This document shows, piece after piece, positions 1 through 8,465 of a stretch of 64,000 bases of DNA. Below the pieces are notes generated by a model. The model did not search any database, had not been told where the DNA came from, and saw nothing but the letters and a program-made list of their open reading frames with translations. The translations under genes were made by a program, and so were the position numbers. The stretch's first letter is position 1; each line of letters starts with the position of its first letter. This stretch comes from Pseudonocardia phyllosphaerae (lineage in GTDB: Bacteria > Actinomycetota > Actinomycetes > Mycobacteriales > Pseudonocardiaceae): NCBI RefSeq assembly GCF_046546475.1, contig NZ_JBKGXS010000003.1:248001-312000 (forward strand), in the 5' to 3' direction.

Positions 1-1
1 G

Positions 2-328
2 GCGGGCCTCCCGGCACCGGTCACCCAGTGGCCGGTGCCGGGCACCTCGCACCGGGCCGACTTCGCCTGGCCCGAGCTCGGCGTCGTCGGGGAGTTCGAC
101 GGGCGGCTCAAGTACGGCCGGTCGCTGCGCCCGGGGGACGACGTCAACGAGGTGCTCTGGCGGGAGAAGCGCCGCGAGGACCGGATCCGCGAGACCGGCC
201 TCGGCGTCATCCGCTGGATCTGGCTGAACATCGACGACGACGGACCCGACGGCATGGTCCCGCGCCTCGGCCGGCTCCTTCTCGGACCCGGCTTCACACC
301 CCTCCGCCGGTCGTCACACCCGAAATAA
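2..328 (+). CDS. C-terminal part of a DUF559/Vsr-like hypothetical protein (5' truncated by window)
   Basis: The frame is open from the first base, so the start lies upstream of the window; about 108 codons are visible. The visible part has a pattern typical of the nuclease-like C-terminal domain of actinobacterial DUF559/AbiEi-type proteins: RADFAWPE, then VVGEFDGRLKYG, a basic REKRREDR helix and a final GVIRWIW strand. The D...EFDG...K arrangement resembles a PD-(D/E)XK core. The N-terminal domain, often a winged helix in this family, is not visible, so a toxin-antitoxin role cannot be judged. The TAA stop lies in the loop of a hairpin. Confidence 0.6.
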   Translation, partial: AGLPAPVTQWPVPGTSHRADFAWPELGVVGEFDGRLKYGRSLRPGDDVNEVLWREKRREDRIRETGLGVIRWIWLNIDDDGPDGMVPRLGRLLLGPGFTPLRRSSHPK

Positions 329-336
329 CGGGTGTG
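315..336. terminator. Hairpin terminator between convergent genes
   Basis: A perfect 8-bp stem, CACACCCG/CGGGTGTG, encloses the loop AAATAA, which contains the stop codon of the upstream gene. There is no U-tract, as is common in actinobacteria. It can serve both the truncated first gene and the convergent gtrA-like gene. Confidence 0.55.
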
Positions 337-421
337 GGAACCGGCGCAGGGCTGTGCACTGCGGCAGAGGGGTGTGGGAACGCGGCGCGGCGGCAGCTGC
401 TGGACGCCACCGGGTCGCTCG

Positions 422-877
422 TCAGGCGGCGGGGCGGGCCTTGAAGACGACGGTCCGCAGCATGACGAAGTTGATCGCCGTGGCGGTCGCCTGCGCGACG
501 AACCAGGCGGCGGACTCGGCGTAGGGGAAGGTCGGCGGCAGCAGGTGCAGGACCAGCGAGTTGACGCCGACGTTGACGGCGAAGGTGGTCGCGTAGAGCG
601 CCACGAAGGCGGCGAAGCGGCCCTTGCCGGTGGTGCCGGCGTCGTCGAAGGTGAAGCGCTTGTTCAGCAGGTAGGCCGTCGTGGTGCCGAGGATGAAGCT
701 GATCCCCTTGGACACCGGCACGTACCAGCCCAGGGCCAGCAGCCCGTGGTAGACGCCGAAGTCGACGATCGCGGCCAGCACGCCGATGACGACGAAGCTG
801 CCCAGCTGGCGGACCAGGCCGTTGCGCCCGGAGGGCGTGGCCGTGGAGTCGGCCCGCGGGGGCTCGGTTGCGGTCAC
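422..877 (-). CDS. GtrA family membrane protein
   Basis: A 151-residue protein with four predicted membrane segments and the GtrA signature: QLGSFVVIGVLAAIVDFGVYH near residue 20, then FILGTTTAYLLNKRFTF in the middle. GtrA proteins are proposed to translocate polyprenyl-linked sugars. In Mycobacterium tuberculosis the homologue Rv3789 lies next to dprE1/dprE2 and is linked to arabinan synthesis; here dprE1 is 5.4 kb away, so an AG link is plausible but inferred. The GTG at 877 was chosen over a longer frame to 1036 because a TACCCT box lies 8 nt before it and the extra N-terminus is low-complexity. Confidence 0.85.
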   Translation of the reverse strand: MTATEPPRADSTATPSGRNGLVRQLGSFVVIGVLAAIVDFGVYHGLLALGWYVPVSKGISFILGTTTAYLLNKRFTFDDAGTTGKGRFAAFVALYATTFAVNVGVNSLVLHLLPPTFPYAESAAWFVAQATATAINFVMLRTVVFKARPAA

Positions 878-885
878 GGCTGACG

Positions 886-891
886 AGGGTA
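886..891 (-). promoter_or_regulatory. Predicted -10 box (TACCCT) for leaderless gtrA-like gene
   Basis: TACCCT on the minus strand is followed by 8 nt and then the GTG start, the spacing expected for a leaderless actinobacterial transcript. Confidence 0.5.
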
Positions 892-1084
892 GTGGCGACC
901 CCCGCTCGCCCTGTGGCCGACCCGCCCGGACGCTTCGGCACGCCTCGCGGCGTCCCGGTCGCCGCGGCTCCCGGCGATCCGGGCCGGGAAGGATCTCGCC
1001 CGACTTCTGGACACCCCCTCCCGGTTTGCGGTACAAAGTTCACGTCATTGCAGATGAGTTGGCCGTGCCTTCTGAGGGGGAGTC

Positions 1085-1696
1085 ATGGACGAGCGACCGA
1101 TCACCGACCTGGACGAGCAGCCGCCGGCGTCGCCCGCCGACGCGCTGGCGATCATTGAGCGCGAGCAGAACCAGAACTGGAGCCGGGCGTTGAGCCCGTT
1201 CTTCCTGCTCTGGGGCCTGATCTGGCTGGTCATCGGCGTCGCCTGGTTCGGCGCCAACACCGGCTATTGGGGCGCGGTCGTCGCTCTGGTCACGACGGCG
1301 GTCGTGATCGTCGGCGGGAGCGTCACCAGCGGTGTCCTCGGCGCCCGGATGAGCCGCGGGGTGGTCGGGCCGTCCAGCACGTCCGGCGCGATGTACGGGT
1401 TCGCCTGGTTCGGCGCAATGATCGGGGTCGCCGTCATCACCTCGGCCATCGACGGTGCGACCGGGCCGTTCGGGGCGAGCCTGTACCCGGTGGTCTTCGT
1501 GTTCGTGGTCGGCGTGCTCTACACCGCCACCGGGGCGTTCCACCGCAGCACCGTGGACTACGTCCTGGGGTTCGTGGTGCAGGCCGTCGCACTCGTCACG
1601 CTGTTCACTCCTTCGCCGTGGGAATCACTGGTCATGGGCATCGGAGGCGGCGGCGCGATGATCGTTGTCGGACTCCTGCGCCGGAGCACCCGGTGA
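1085..1696 (+). CDS. Hypothetical polytopic membrane protein
   Basis: A 203-residue protein not assigned to a named family. About 35 polar, acidic N-terminal residues precede five or six hydrophobic segments, beginning with LSPFFLLWGLIWLVIGVAWF and ending with LVMGIGGGGAMIVVGLL. The ATG follows a purine-rich GAGGGGGAG Shine-Dalgarno stretch. It is the first gene of a four-gene unit: its stop overlaps the GTG of the winged-helix gene (GTGA). The company of a regulator and an ABC exporter suggests a membrane-stress or efflux function, but nothing in the sequence fixes one. Confidence 0.8.
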   Translation: MDERPITDLDEQPPASPADALAIIEREQNQNWSRALSPFFLLWGLIWLVIGVAWFGANTGYWGAVVALVTTAVVIVGGSVTSGVLGARMSRGVVGPSSTSGAMYGFAWFGAMIGVAVITSAIDGATGPFGASLYPVVFVFVVGVLYTATGAFHRSTVDYVLGFVVQAVALVTLFTPSPWESLVMGIGGGGAMIVVGLLRRSTR

Positions 1697-2007
1697 CCGA
1701 GCTCGACCCGGTGATCCACGCCCAGGCCCGGCTGCGGGTCTGCGCCACGCTCGCCTCGCTGGCCGACGGCGATCGGATCACGTTCCCGCGGCTGCAGGAG
1801 CTGCTCGGGATGACCGCGGGCAACCTGTCGACGCACCTGCGCAAGCTGGAGGACGCCGACTACGTCGCGATCACCAAGGCGCACCAGCGGCGGACCCCGG
1901 TCACCTACGTCGAACTGACGAGAACCGGACGGCGCGCGTTCGAGGACTACACCGCGTCGCTGCGCGAGCTGCTGAATCCGCAGGTCACCGAGGCAGGTAC
2001 GTCATGA
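1693..2007 (+). CDS. Winged-helix transcriptional regulator (MarR/ArsR-like)
   Basis: A 104-residue single-domain winged-helix protein. VIHAQARLRVCATLASLADG is the usual first helix of this family. LQELLGMTAGNLSTHLRKLE is the recognition helix-turn-helix, and HQRRTPVTYVELTRTGRRAF forms the beta-wing. Such proteins sense ligands or dimerise on operators upstream of their own operon. The gene overlaps the membrane gene before it (GTGA) and the ABC ATPase gene after it (ATGA), so it is translated as part of the operon and probably controls it. No cysteine or metal-binding cluster is seen. Confidence 0.85.
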   Translation: MTELDPVIHAQARLRVCATLASLADGDRITFPRLQELLGMTAGNLSTHLRKLEDADYVAITKAHQRRTPVTYVELTRTGRRAFEDYTASLRELLNPQVTEAGTS

Positions 2008-2900
2008 CCGCCCCGGTGGAGCTGCGGAACGTGACCCGGCGCTACGGCGACACCGTCGCCCTCGACGGCGTCGACCTGGAGCTCGGCGAGGGCACCCTGA
2101 CCGGGCTGCTCGGCCCGAACGGGGCCGGGAAGTCGACCCTGGTGAACCTGCTGTCCGGGCTGCGCCGGCCGTCGTCGGGCACGGTCCGGCTGTTCGGTGG
2201 CGACCCGGTCGACGCCGCCACCCGCGTCGCCGTCGGGACCACACCGCAGGAGACCGGGCTGCCCGAGACCCTGCGGGTGGGCGAGGTGCTGAGCTTCGTC
2301 TCCGGGCACTTCCCGGACCCGGTGCCGCCCGGTGAGCTGCTCGACCGGTTCGGCCTGACCGGGTTGGAGAAGCGGCAGACCGGTGGCCTGTCGGGCGGGC
2401 AGAAGCGGCGCCTCGCCGTCGCGCTGGCCTTCGCCGGCCGGCCGAGACTGGTCCTGCTCGACGAGCCGACCACCGGCCTCGACGTCGAGGGTAGGCACGC
2501 GCTGTGGGCGGCGGTGCGCGAGTTCCACGCCGGCGGCGGCACCGTCCTGCTCACCACGCACTACCTCGACGAGATCGAGCACCTCGCGCAGCGCGTGGTC
2601 GTCGTCGCCGACGGCCGGATCCGCGCGGACGGCGACGTCGCCACCGTCCGCGGCGTCGTGCGGCGCAGCCGGGTCACGCTGCACGCCGAGACGCTGCCGG
2701 AGCTCGACGGGGTGGTGCTCGCCGAACGCGACGGGGACCGCTGGACCCTGCACACCCCCGACGCCGACGCCCTGGTCCGCGAGCTGGTGCTCTCCGGCGC
2801 GGTCTTCCGCGACCTCGGAGTCGCGCAGGCCTCGCTCGAGGAGGCGTTCCTGTCCCTCACCGGCACGACGACCGGAGCGACCGAGGAGGCTGCGTCGTGA
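2004..2900 (+). CDS. ABC transporter ATP-binding protein
   Basis: A 298-residue ATPase of the DrrA/CcmA-like export class. Walker A GPNGAGKST is at residues 37-45, the signature LSGGQKRR near 129 and Walker B LVLLDEPTTGLD near 149, with a switch His in TTHYLDE. A C-terminal extension of about 90 residues is typical of drug and lipid exporter ATPases. Its ATG overlaps the regulator stop, and its own stop overlaps the GTG of the permease. It should energise export through the permease encoded next; the substrate is unknown. Confidence 0.93.
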   Translation: MTAPVELRNVTRRYGDTVALDGVDLELGEGTLTGLLGPNGAGKSTLVNLLSGLRRPSSGTVRLFGGDPVDAATRVAVGTTPQETGLPETLRVGEVLSFVSGHFPDPVPPGELLDRFGLTGLEKRQTGGLSGGQKRRLAVALAFAGRPRLVLLDEPTTGLDVEGRHALWAAVREFHAGGGTVLLTTHYLDEIEHLAQRVVVVADGRIRADGDVATVRGVVRRSRVTLHAETLPELDGVVLAERDGDRWTLHTPDADALVRELVLSGAVFRDLGVAQASLEEAFLSLTGTTTGATEEAAS

Positions 2901-3661
2901 CCGTCGCCGTCCGCCCGGGCCCGGCGCTGGCCGTCGCGCACGCCCGCTACCTGATCCTCGAACAGCTGCGCGTCCCGATCGCGGTGCTGTCCACGGCGCT
3001 GTTCCCGGCGCTGTCGCTGGTGTTCTTCGTCCTGCCCTTCGACTACGCCCGCCGGCCCGACGCCGCGACGGCCGCGGTCGCGCAGCTCGTCCTGTTCGGG
3101 GTGCTCACCGGGTTCCTGTTCACCATCGGAGTCGGGGTCGCCGACGACCGGCAGAAGCCCTGGGACCCCTACCTGCGGACACTGCCCGCACCGGCCTGGG
3201 TCCGCATCGCCGGACGGGTGGTGCTCGGCGGGTTCTTCGCGCTGCTGTCCCTGCTGCCGGTGCTGGTCGTCGGGGCCGTGTTCACCGCGGCCACGGTCCC
3301 GCCGGTGCGGCTGCTCCCGGCGATCGGGACGCTGGTCCTGGCCGGGCTGCCGTTCCTGTTCGGCGGGCTGACCATCGGCTACCTGCTGCCGCCGAAGGCC
3401 GCCCTGCCGGTGGTCCAGCTGGTGTTCTTCCCGATGGCGTTCGGCGGCGGGCTGCTGCTCCCGCCGGAGCTGTTCCCGGGCTGGCTGCAGCCGATCTCGA
3501 TGCTGCTGCCCTCGCGCGGGGCCCGTGACCTGCTGATCTGGGCACTCGGCGGGCCCTCCCCCGCGACGCTCACCGTCGTCGCGTTCGGGGTGTGGACCGT
3601 CGGCACGGCGCTGCTGGCCGGGTGGGCCTACCGCCGCGACGAGGGCAACCGGTTCCGCTGA
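2897..3661 (+). CDS. ABC-2 type transporter permease
   Basis: A 254-residue protein with about six hydrophobic segments and an ABC-2-like layout, including a charged loop (DDRQKPWDPYLRTLPA) after the second helix and a conserved FPMAFGGGLLLP stretch before the last helices. It forms the membrane half of the exporter with the upstream ATPase, to which it is translationally coupled (GTGA overlap). It is the last gene of the operon; a convergent DUF1707 gene ends 30 bp downstream. No sequence feature reveals the cargo. Confidence 0.9.
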   Translation: MTVAVRPGPALAVAHARYLILEQLRVPIAVLSTALFPALSLVFFVLPFDYARRPDAATAAVAQLVLFGVLTGFLFTIGVGVADDRQKPWDPYLRTLPAPAWVRIAGRVVLGGFFALLSLLPVLVVGAVFTAATVPPVRLLPAIGTLVLAGLPFLFGGLTIGYLLPPKAALPVVQLVFFPMAFGGGLLLPPELFPGWLQPISMLLPSRGARDLLIWALGGPSPATLTVVAFGVWTVGTALLAGWAYRRDEGNRFR

Positions 3662-3691
3662 ACCGGCGCGGCCAGTGCTCAGCGGCCGGGC

Positions 3692-4291
3692 TCAGAAATG
3701 CCGGCCCGCCAGCGTGTACCGGTGCCGGACGACGACCGACCCGGCGGAGGCGTGGCCGTAGATCCGGAAGTGCGGGCGGCCGTGCACCGAGCGCGCGGGC
3801 ACCTTGGAGCGGACGCTGCCGTAGCCGGCGTCGAGGCCGGTGACGTCGGCGGTGGCGTCGTCGGGGACGAGCAGCCGGGCGGCACCGGCACCCAGCTCCA
3901 GCTCGACCTCGACGACCGGTTCGGGCAGTGCGGCGTCGCAGAAGTCCAGCAGGACCGGGCCGACCGAGCACTGGATCCGCAGCCGTGGCGGGACGTGCCA
4001 GACGCCGCGGCGGCGCAGCCCGCTGAAGCCGCCGCGGAGGATCGTCGGCGGCCCGACGGGCGTGGCGAGGACGTCCGAGCTGAGGTCCAGCGGGTCGCCG
4101 GGCAGGTCGGCCAGCACCGGGACGAGCTCGGCGCCGAACCGCGCCGAGTAGACCGTGGTCAGCCGCTCCTGCAGCTCCTCGACGCTGATCCGGCCCTCGG
4201 CCATCGCCCGGTGCAGCCGCTCGGCGGCACGCTCGCGGTCGGCGTCGGAGATCCTGATCTCGCGTCGCTCACCGGGCAGCCGACCGTCCAT
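3692..4291 (-). CDS. DUF1707 (SHOCT-like) domain protein with C-terminal LiaF-like beta domain
   Basis: A 199-residue soluble protein. Residues 10-60 (IRISDADRERAAERLHRAMAEG, then ISVEELQERL) match the DUF1707 helical domain that is widespread in actinobacteria. The rest is beta-rich and resembles the cell-wall-active antibiotic response (DUF2154/LiaF-like) fold, with the repeated GSVRSKVP and SAGSVVVRHRYTL pattern. Members are thought to take part in envelope-stress signalling; the direct role is unknown. No transmembrane segment is visible. It is a single gene, convergent with the ABC operon. Confidence 0.8.
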   Translation of the reverse strand: MDGRLPGERREIRISDADRERAAERLHRAMAEGRISVEELQERLTTVYSARFGAELVPVLADLPGDPLDLSSDVLATPVGPPTILRGGFSGLRRRGVWHVPPRLRIQCSVGPVLLDFCDAALPEPVVEVELELGAGAARLLVPDDATADVTGLDAGYGSVRSKVPARSVHGRPHFRIYGHASAGSVVVRHRYTLAGRHF

Positions 4292-4329
4292 CCGCCCAGC
4301 CTAGGCGGTCGTCCGGCGACCGGCCGTCA

Positions 4330-6144
4330 TCACCGCGGGGTGATCCGGAACAGCCACACGTCGCGGTCGAACCGACCCGGGTCACCGGTGACCCGGGCGC
4401 TCCAGCCGACCACCCGGGCGTCGTCCCCGCGGTCAGTGGAGGTGCCGGGCACGACCGTCACCGCGGTGACGCCGAGGGCGCGCAGCTCGTCGGCGGCGCG
4501 GCGGGCGTAGTCGTCGCTCGGGTCGTTCTTCCCGTCGGCGACCCAGCGGGCGCCGATCTGGTAGCGGTTCCACCGGGACGCGACGACCAGGTCCTCGTCC
4601 GGGTCGGAGGCGATGAAGTAGCCGCCGCGGATCCGGAACCCCGGGCCGGACGCGGCCTGCCAGCGCAGGCCCTGCGCGCCGTCGTCCCACTCGGCGGTCA
4701 CCCGCGGGTAGATCTCGACGACGTCGGCCGGGGACAGCGCGCCGCGGGGGTCGTGGAAGAACGCGGGCACCGGTGCGGGCCGGACCTCCTGGGCGTCGGC
4801 GGGCAGCCAGGACACCACGGCCAGCGCGGTCAGCACCACGGCGCAGATCCGGACCGGTCCGGGAGCGGCGACCTGCGGGATCCGGTCGATCCACAGCGCG
4901 ACGACGGCAGCGACGCACAGCGCGGGCAGCACCTGGATCCGCACCGGCTCGATGTCGGAGAGCAGCGGTACGTGCGCCACGAGCGCCCACGGCAGCGGTA
5001 CCCCGGTGTCCGCGCCGAACCAGGTCACGTGGGTGCCCAGCGAGCACACCCAGGTCAGCGCGCCGACCGTGGCCAGGACCCGCAGCGTCGTCGAACGCAC
5101 CACCAGCGCGGCGACGACCAGCAGGGCCAGCATCGCGACGCCGACGTAGCCACCCTGCTCACCGATGTGCCCGGCGAGGTCGTCGGCGGCCCCGGGCGGC
5201 GCCGTCTGCAGCGCGGTCAGCCGGGTCGGAACCAGCAGGTTCGCCAGGTCCGCGCCGGTGGCGTCGACGCTGCGGATCCCGCCGCGCGGCCGGTTCGGCC
5301 CGGCCAGCACCAGGTACAGCGGGTAGGCGCCGAGCACCACGAACACCGCCACGCACGCCGCCCCGGCCCGCAGCAGACCCGGCAGCAGCGCCCGCACCCG
5401 GGACGGGAACCGCACCGCGAGCACGGCGGCGGCGAGCACCAGCGCGACGACGGAGATCGCGAGGGTCTGGGTGTAGAGCAGCAGCTGCCCGAGCAGCGCG
5501 AGACCCGTCAGCGCCCCGAGCCACCACGGCCTGCGCAGCGGGCCGCGGGCGAACAGGTGGTGGGCCAGCAGGAGCAGCGCCGGCGGCAGCACCGACCACA
5601 GCAGGTTGAGGTGCCCGGCGATCGCGTGCGCGAGGTGGAACGGGGAGAACGCGTAGAGCGCCCCGGCCACCCCGCGTGCGACCCAGCCGCGCCGGGTGCG
5701 GGAGAGGTAGGGCCCGAGCGCGACGACGAGCAGCAGCCCGGACACCACCGGCCCGAGCACCACCCCGGTGTCGAACGCGACGACCGGGCCTGCGGTGACC
5801 GTCACCGGCGTCAGCACCAGCGCGAGCAGCGGAACCGCGGTGTTCCACAGCGCGTTCAGCCCGTACGGCCAGTGCATCCAGTCGGTGACCAGCGGGTTCT
5901 GCCCGTGCGCGACGGCGTGCGGGAACCAGCGCAGCCACCACGAGAACATGTCGGCGTCGGCGGTGACGTGCCCGGCGAGCAACCCGCCAGGGTCGGCCAG
6001 CACCCGGCGCTGCAGCCAGAGCGACACCAGCAGGTATCCGGCCGCGAGCAGCAGGTACGGCGCCGCCGCGTGCACCCGGCCGGGTACCGGTGCCCGCGCG
6101 TGGCGGGGACCGCCGCGCGTCGCGGTCTCGGTGGTGGCCGGCAC
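4330..6144 (-). CDS. Large polytopic GT-C-like membrane protein
   Basis: About 604 residues with roughly 11-12 hydrophobic helices and a polar C-terminal domain of about 160 residues. An acidic motif in the first loop (TADADMFSWWLRWFPHA), followed by ALYAFSPFHLAHA and HLNLLWSVLPPALLLL helices, is typical of GT-C lipid-phosphate-sugar-dependent transferases, and GPNRPRGG precedes an extracytoplasmic loop. The sugar donor is not known. Divergence from dprE1, which makes decaprenyl-phospho-arabinose, makes DPA a reasonable candidate donor (inference). The GTG at 6144 is the assumed start; the frame stays open to 6432 but the extra residues overlap dprE1. Confidence 0.7.
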   Translation of the reverse strand: MPATTETATRGGPRHARAPVPGRVHAAAPYLLLAAGYLLVSLWLQRRVLADPGGLLAGHVTADADMFSWWLRWFPHAVAHGQNPLVTDWMHWPYGLNALWNTAVPLLALVLTPVTVTAGPVVAFDTGVVLGPVVSGLLLVVALGPYLSRTRRGWVARGVAGALYAFSPFHLAHAIAGHLNLLWSVLPPALLLLAHHLFARGPLRRPWWLGALTGLALLGQLLLYTQTLAISVVALVLAAAVLAVRFPSRVRALLPGLLRAGAACVAVFVVLGAYPLYLVLAGPNRPRGGIRSVDATGADLANLLVPTRLTALQTAPPGAADDLAGHIGEQGGYVGVAMLALLVVAALVVRSTTLRVLATVGALTWVCSLGTHVTWFGADTGVPLPWALVAHVPLLSDIEPVRIQVLPALCVAAVVALWIDRIPQVAAPGPVRICAVVLTALAVVSWLPADAQEVRPAPVPAFFHDPRGALSPADVVEIYPRVTAEWDDGAQGLRWQAASGPGFRIRGGYFIASDPDEDLVVASRWNRYQIGARWVADGKNDPSDDYARRAADELRALGVTAVTVVPGTSTDRGDDARVVGWSARVTGDPGRFDRDVWLFRITPR

Positions 6145-6251
6145 GTCCTCAGGGTCGCACCCGGCGCGGCCGGCGGTGCCGCGCACCGCCCCGGGTGACC
6201 GGTCCGACACGCTGAGCACGGGTACCGGGAGGCGCGCCCGCCGGACCTGGG

Positions 6252-6257
6252 TAGCCT
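6252..6257 (+). promoter_or_regulatory. Predicted -10 box (TAGCCT) for dprE1
   Basis: TAGCCT lies 8 nt before the dprE1 ATG at 6266 and no Shine-Dalgarno sequence intervenes, consistent with a leaderless transcript. Confidence 0.5.
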
Positions 6258-6265
6258 CCACCACG

Positions 6266-7669
6266 ATGACGGACACGACCGTTCCCACCAGCACCAGGAC
6301 CGACGCTCCGCGCCGGGTGGAGTCCCTGCACGGGTGGGGCCGGACCGCCCCGACGCTCGCGCAGGTCGTCACCCCGGCCGACGTCGAAGACGTCGCCGAG
6401 ACGATCCGGACCTCCGGGGAGCGCGGGATCATCGCCCGCGGCCTGGGCCGGTCCTACGGCGACCCCGCGCAGAACGCCGGCGGCGTCGTCCTGGACATGC
6501 CGGGCCTGAACCGGATCCATGCGATCGACCCGGACACCGGCGTCGCCGACGTCGACGCGGGTGTCTCGCTCGACGAGCTGATGCGCGCCGCGCTGCCACT
6601 GGGCCTGTGGGTCCCGGTGCTGCCGGGCACCCGGCAGGTCACGATCGGCGGCGCGATCGGCGCCGACGTGCACGGCAAGAACCATCACACCAAGGGCAGC
6701 TTCGGCAACCACGTCGAGTGGCTGCAGATCGTCGCGGCCGACGGCTCGGTGCACGAGCTGACCCCGGAGGGCCCGACGTCGGACGTGTTCTGGGCGACCG
6801 TCGGCGGCATGGGCCTCACCGGCGTGATCGTGCGGGCCCGGGTGCGGCTGCACCCCACGGAGTCGGCGTACTTCGTCGTCGACACCGACCGCACCGACGA
6901 CCTCGACGGGCTGCTCGAGCTGCTCACCGACGGCAGCGACGACACCTACGGCTACTCCGCGGCCTGGTTCGACACCACCACGACCGGCGCGAAGCTGGGC
7001 CGTTCGGTGCTGACCCGTGGCTCGCTCGCGACGGTCGACCAGCTGCCGGACAAGCTCAAGTCCGACCCGCTGAAGTTCGACGCCCCGCAGCTGCTGACCT
7101 TCCCGGACGTCTTCCCGAACGGGCTGGCCAACAAGCTGTCGCTGACCGCGTTCTCCGAGCTGTGGTTCCACAAGGCGCCGAAGCGTCAGCGCGGCTCGAT
7201 CCAGAACATCACGGCCTTCTACCAGGTGCTCGACGTGTTCGGTGACTGGAACCGGGTGTACGGCTCGAAGGGCTTCCTGCAGTACCAGTTCGTCGTCCCG
7301 ATGGGCGAGGAGACGGCGCTGCGGCGGATCATCGAGAAGATCGCGCACTCGCCGTTCAAGTCCGGGCTGAACGTGTTCAAGCGCTTCGGCGCAGGCAACG
7401 AGGCGCCGCTGTCGTTCCCGACCGAGGGCTGGACGATCACGGTCGACTTCCCGATCGTGCACGGGCTGTCCCGGTTCTGCACCGAGCTGGACGAGATGGT
7501 GCTCGCCGCCGGTGGGCGTCTCTACCTGGCCAAGGAGTCGCGGACCTCGCCGGAGGCCTTCGCCGCCGGCTACCCGCGCTTCTCCGAGTGGAAGGCGATC
7601 CGCGACGCGGCCGACCCGGCCGGCCGGTTCGCCTCCGACATGTCCCGCCGCCTGAAGCTCGCGCTGTGA
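6266..7669 (+). CDS. dprE1: Decaprenylphospho-beta-D-ribose oxidase DprE1
   Basis: A 467-residue FAD-linked oxidase of the VAO family that oxidises decaprenyl-phospho-ribose at C2, the first half of the epimerisation to decaprenyl-phospho-arabinose, the donor for cell-wall arabinan. The FAD-binding domain shows RGLGRSYGDPAQNAGG, VPVLPGTRQVTIGGAIGAD and HGKNHH. The substrate domain ends with GGRLYLAKESRT and FASDMSRRLKL. The benzothiazinone-reactive cysteine of M. tuberculosis DprE1 (C387 in GWNVCVDFPI) is Thr392 here (GWTITVDFPI). The longer frame to 5768 is rejected because it runs across the divergent gene. dprE2 follows 34 bp downstream. Confidence 0.95.
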   Translation: MTDTTVPTSTRTDAPRRVESLHGWGRTAPTLAQVVTPADVEDVAETIRTSGERGIIARGLGRSYGDPAQNAGGVVLDMPGLNRIHAIDPDTGVADVDAGVSLDELMRAALPLGLWVPVLPGTRQVTIGGAIGADVHGKNHHTKGSFGNHVEWLQIVAADGSVHELTPEGPTSDVFWATVGGMGLTGVIVRARVRLHPTESAYFVVDTDRTDDLDGLLELLTDGSDDTYGYSAAWFDTTTTGAKLGRSVLTRGSLATVDQLPDKLKSDPLKFDAPQLLTFPDVFPNGLANKLSLTAFSELWFHKAPKRQRGSIQNITAFYQVLDVFGDWNRVYGSKGFLQYQFVVPMGEETALRRIIEKIAHSPFKSGLNVFKRFGAGNEAPLSFPTEGWTITVDFPIVHGLSRFCTELDEMVLAAGGRLYLAKESRTSPEAFAAGYPRFSEWKAIRDAADPAGRFASDMSRRLKLAL

Positions 7670-7703
7670 GCGCACACCCCCGACGAACCCGGAGCCACCT
7701 CAC

Positions 7704-8459
7704 ATGATCGACGCCGTCGGCAACCCGCAGAGCATCCTCCTGCTGGGCGGCACCTCCGAGATCGGCCTGGCGACCGTTCGCGCGTTCGCCGCGGACCGGC
7801 CCATGCGGGTCGTCCTGGCCGCCCGCCCCGGCCCCCGCCTGGACTCCGCCCGCAATGAGCTGGAGTCCCTCGGCTGCACCGTCGAGACCCTCGAGTTCGA
7901 CGCCATGAAGATCGACACGCACGCCGAGGTCGTCCGCAAGGCATTCGCCGGCGGCGACATCGACATCGCGATCGTCGCGTTCGGACTGCTCGGGGACAAC
8001 GAGCGCGGCTGGACCGACGTCGACTACGCCGTCGAGCTCGCCCAGGTCAACTACACCGCGACGGTCTCGGTCGGCGTCGCGCTGGCCGACCGGTTCCGCG
8101 AGCAGGGACACGGTTCGCTGGTCGCGCTGTCCTCGGTCGCCGGGGAGCGGGCCCGCCGCTCGAACTTCGTCTACGGCTCCACCAAGGCCGGGATGGACGC
8201 GTTCTACACCGGGCTGACCGAGGCGCTGCGCGAGTTCGGCACCACGGTCACGATCGTGCGCCCCGGCTTCGTGCACACCAAGATGACCGACGGCCTCGAC
8301 CCGGCCCCGCTGGCGACCACGCCGGGCGCGGTGGCGGACGTGATCGTCGACGCGGTGCGCACGCAGAAGGAGCTGGTGTGGGCGCCTGCGCCGATGCGCT
8401 TCGTGATGAGCGCGCTGCGCCACGTGCCCCGCAAGATCTTCCGCAAGCTGCCGATCTGA
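7704..8459 (+). CDS. dprE2: Decaprenylphospho-2-keto-D-erythro-pentose reductase DprE2
   Basis: A 251-residue short-chain dehydrogenase. The NAD(P)-binding glycine motif is LLGGTSEIGLATV near the N-terminus and the catalytic tetrad includes SSVAGER and YGSTK, with RPGFVHTKMT near the C-terminal end. DprE2 reduces the keto intermediate released by DprE1 to give decaprenyl-phospho-arabinose. The dprE1-dprE2 order is conserved across AG-producing actinobacteria. The ATG has a GGAG about 9 nt upstream. The gene ends 6 bp from the convergent nitroreductase, leaving no room for a stand-alone terminator. Confidence 0.94.
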   Translation: MIDAVGNPQSILLLGGTSEIGLATVRAFAADRPMRVVLAARPGPRLDSARNELESLGCTVETLEFDAMKIDTHAEVVRKAFAGGDIDIAIVAFGLLGDNERGWTDVDYAVELAQVNYTATVSVGVALADRFREQGHGSLVALSSVAGERARRSNFVYGSTKAGMDAFYTGLTEALREFGTTVTIVRPGFVHTKMTDGLDPAPLATTPGAVADVIVDAVRTQKELVWAPAPMRFVMSALRHVPRKIFRKLPI

Positions 8460-8465
8460 GCGGGC

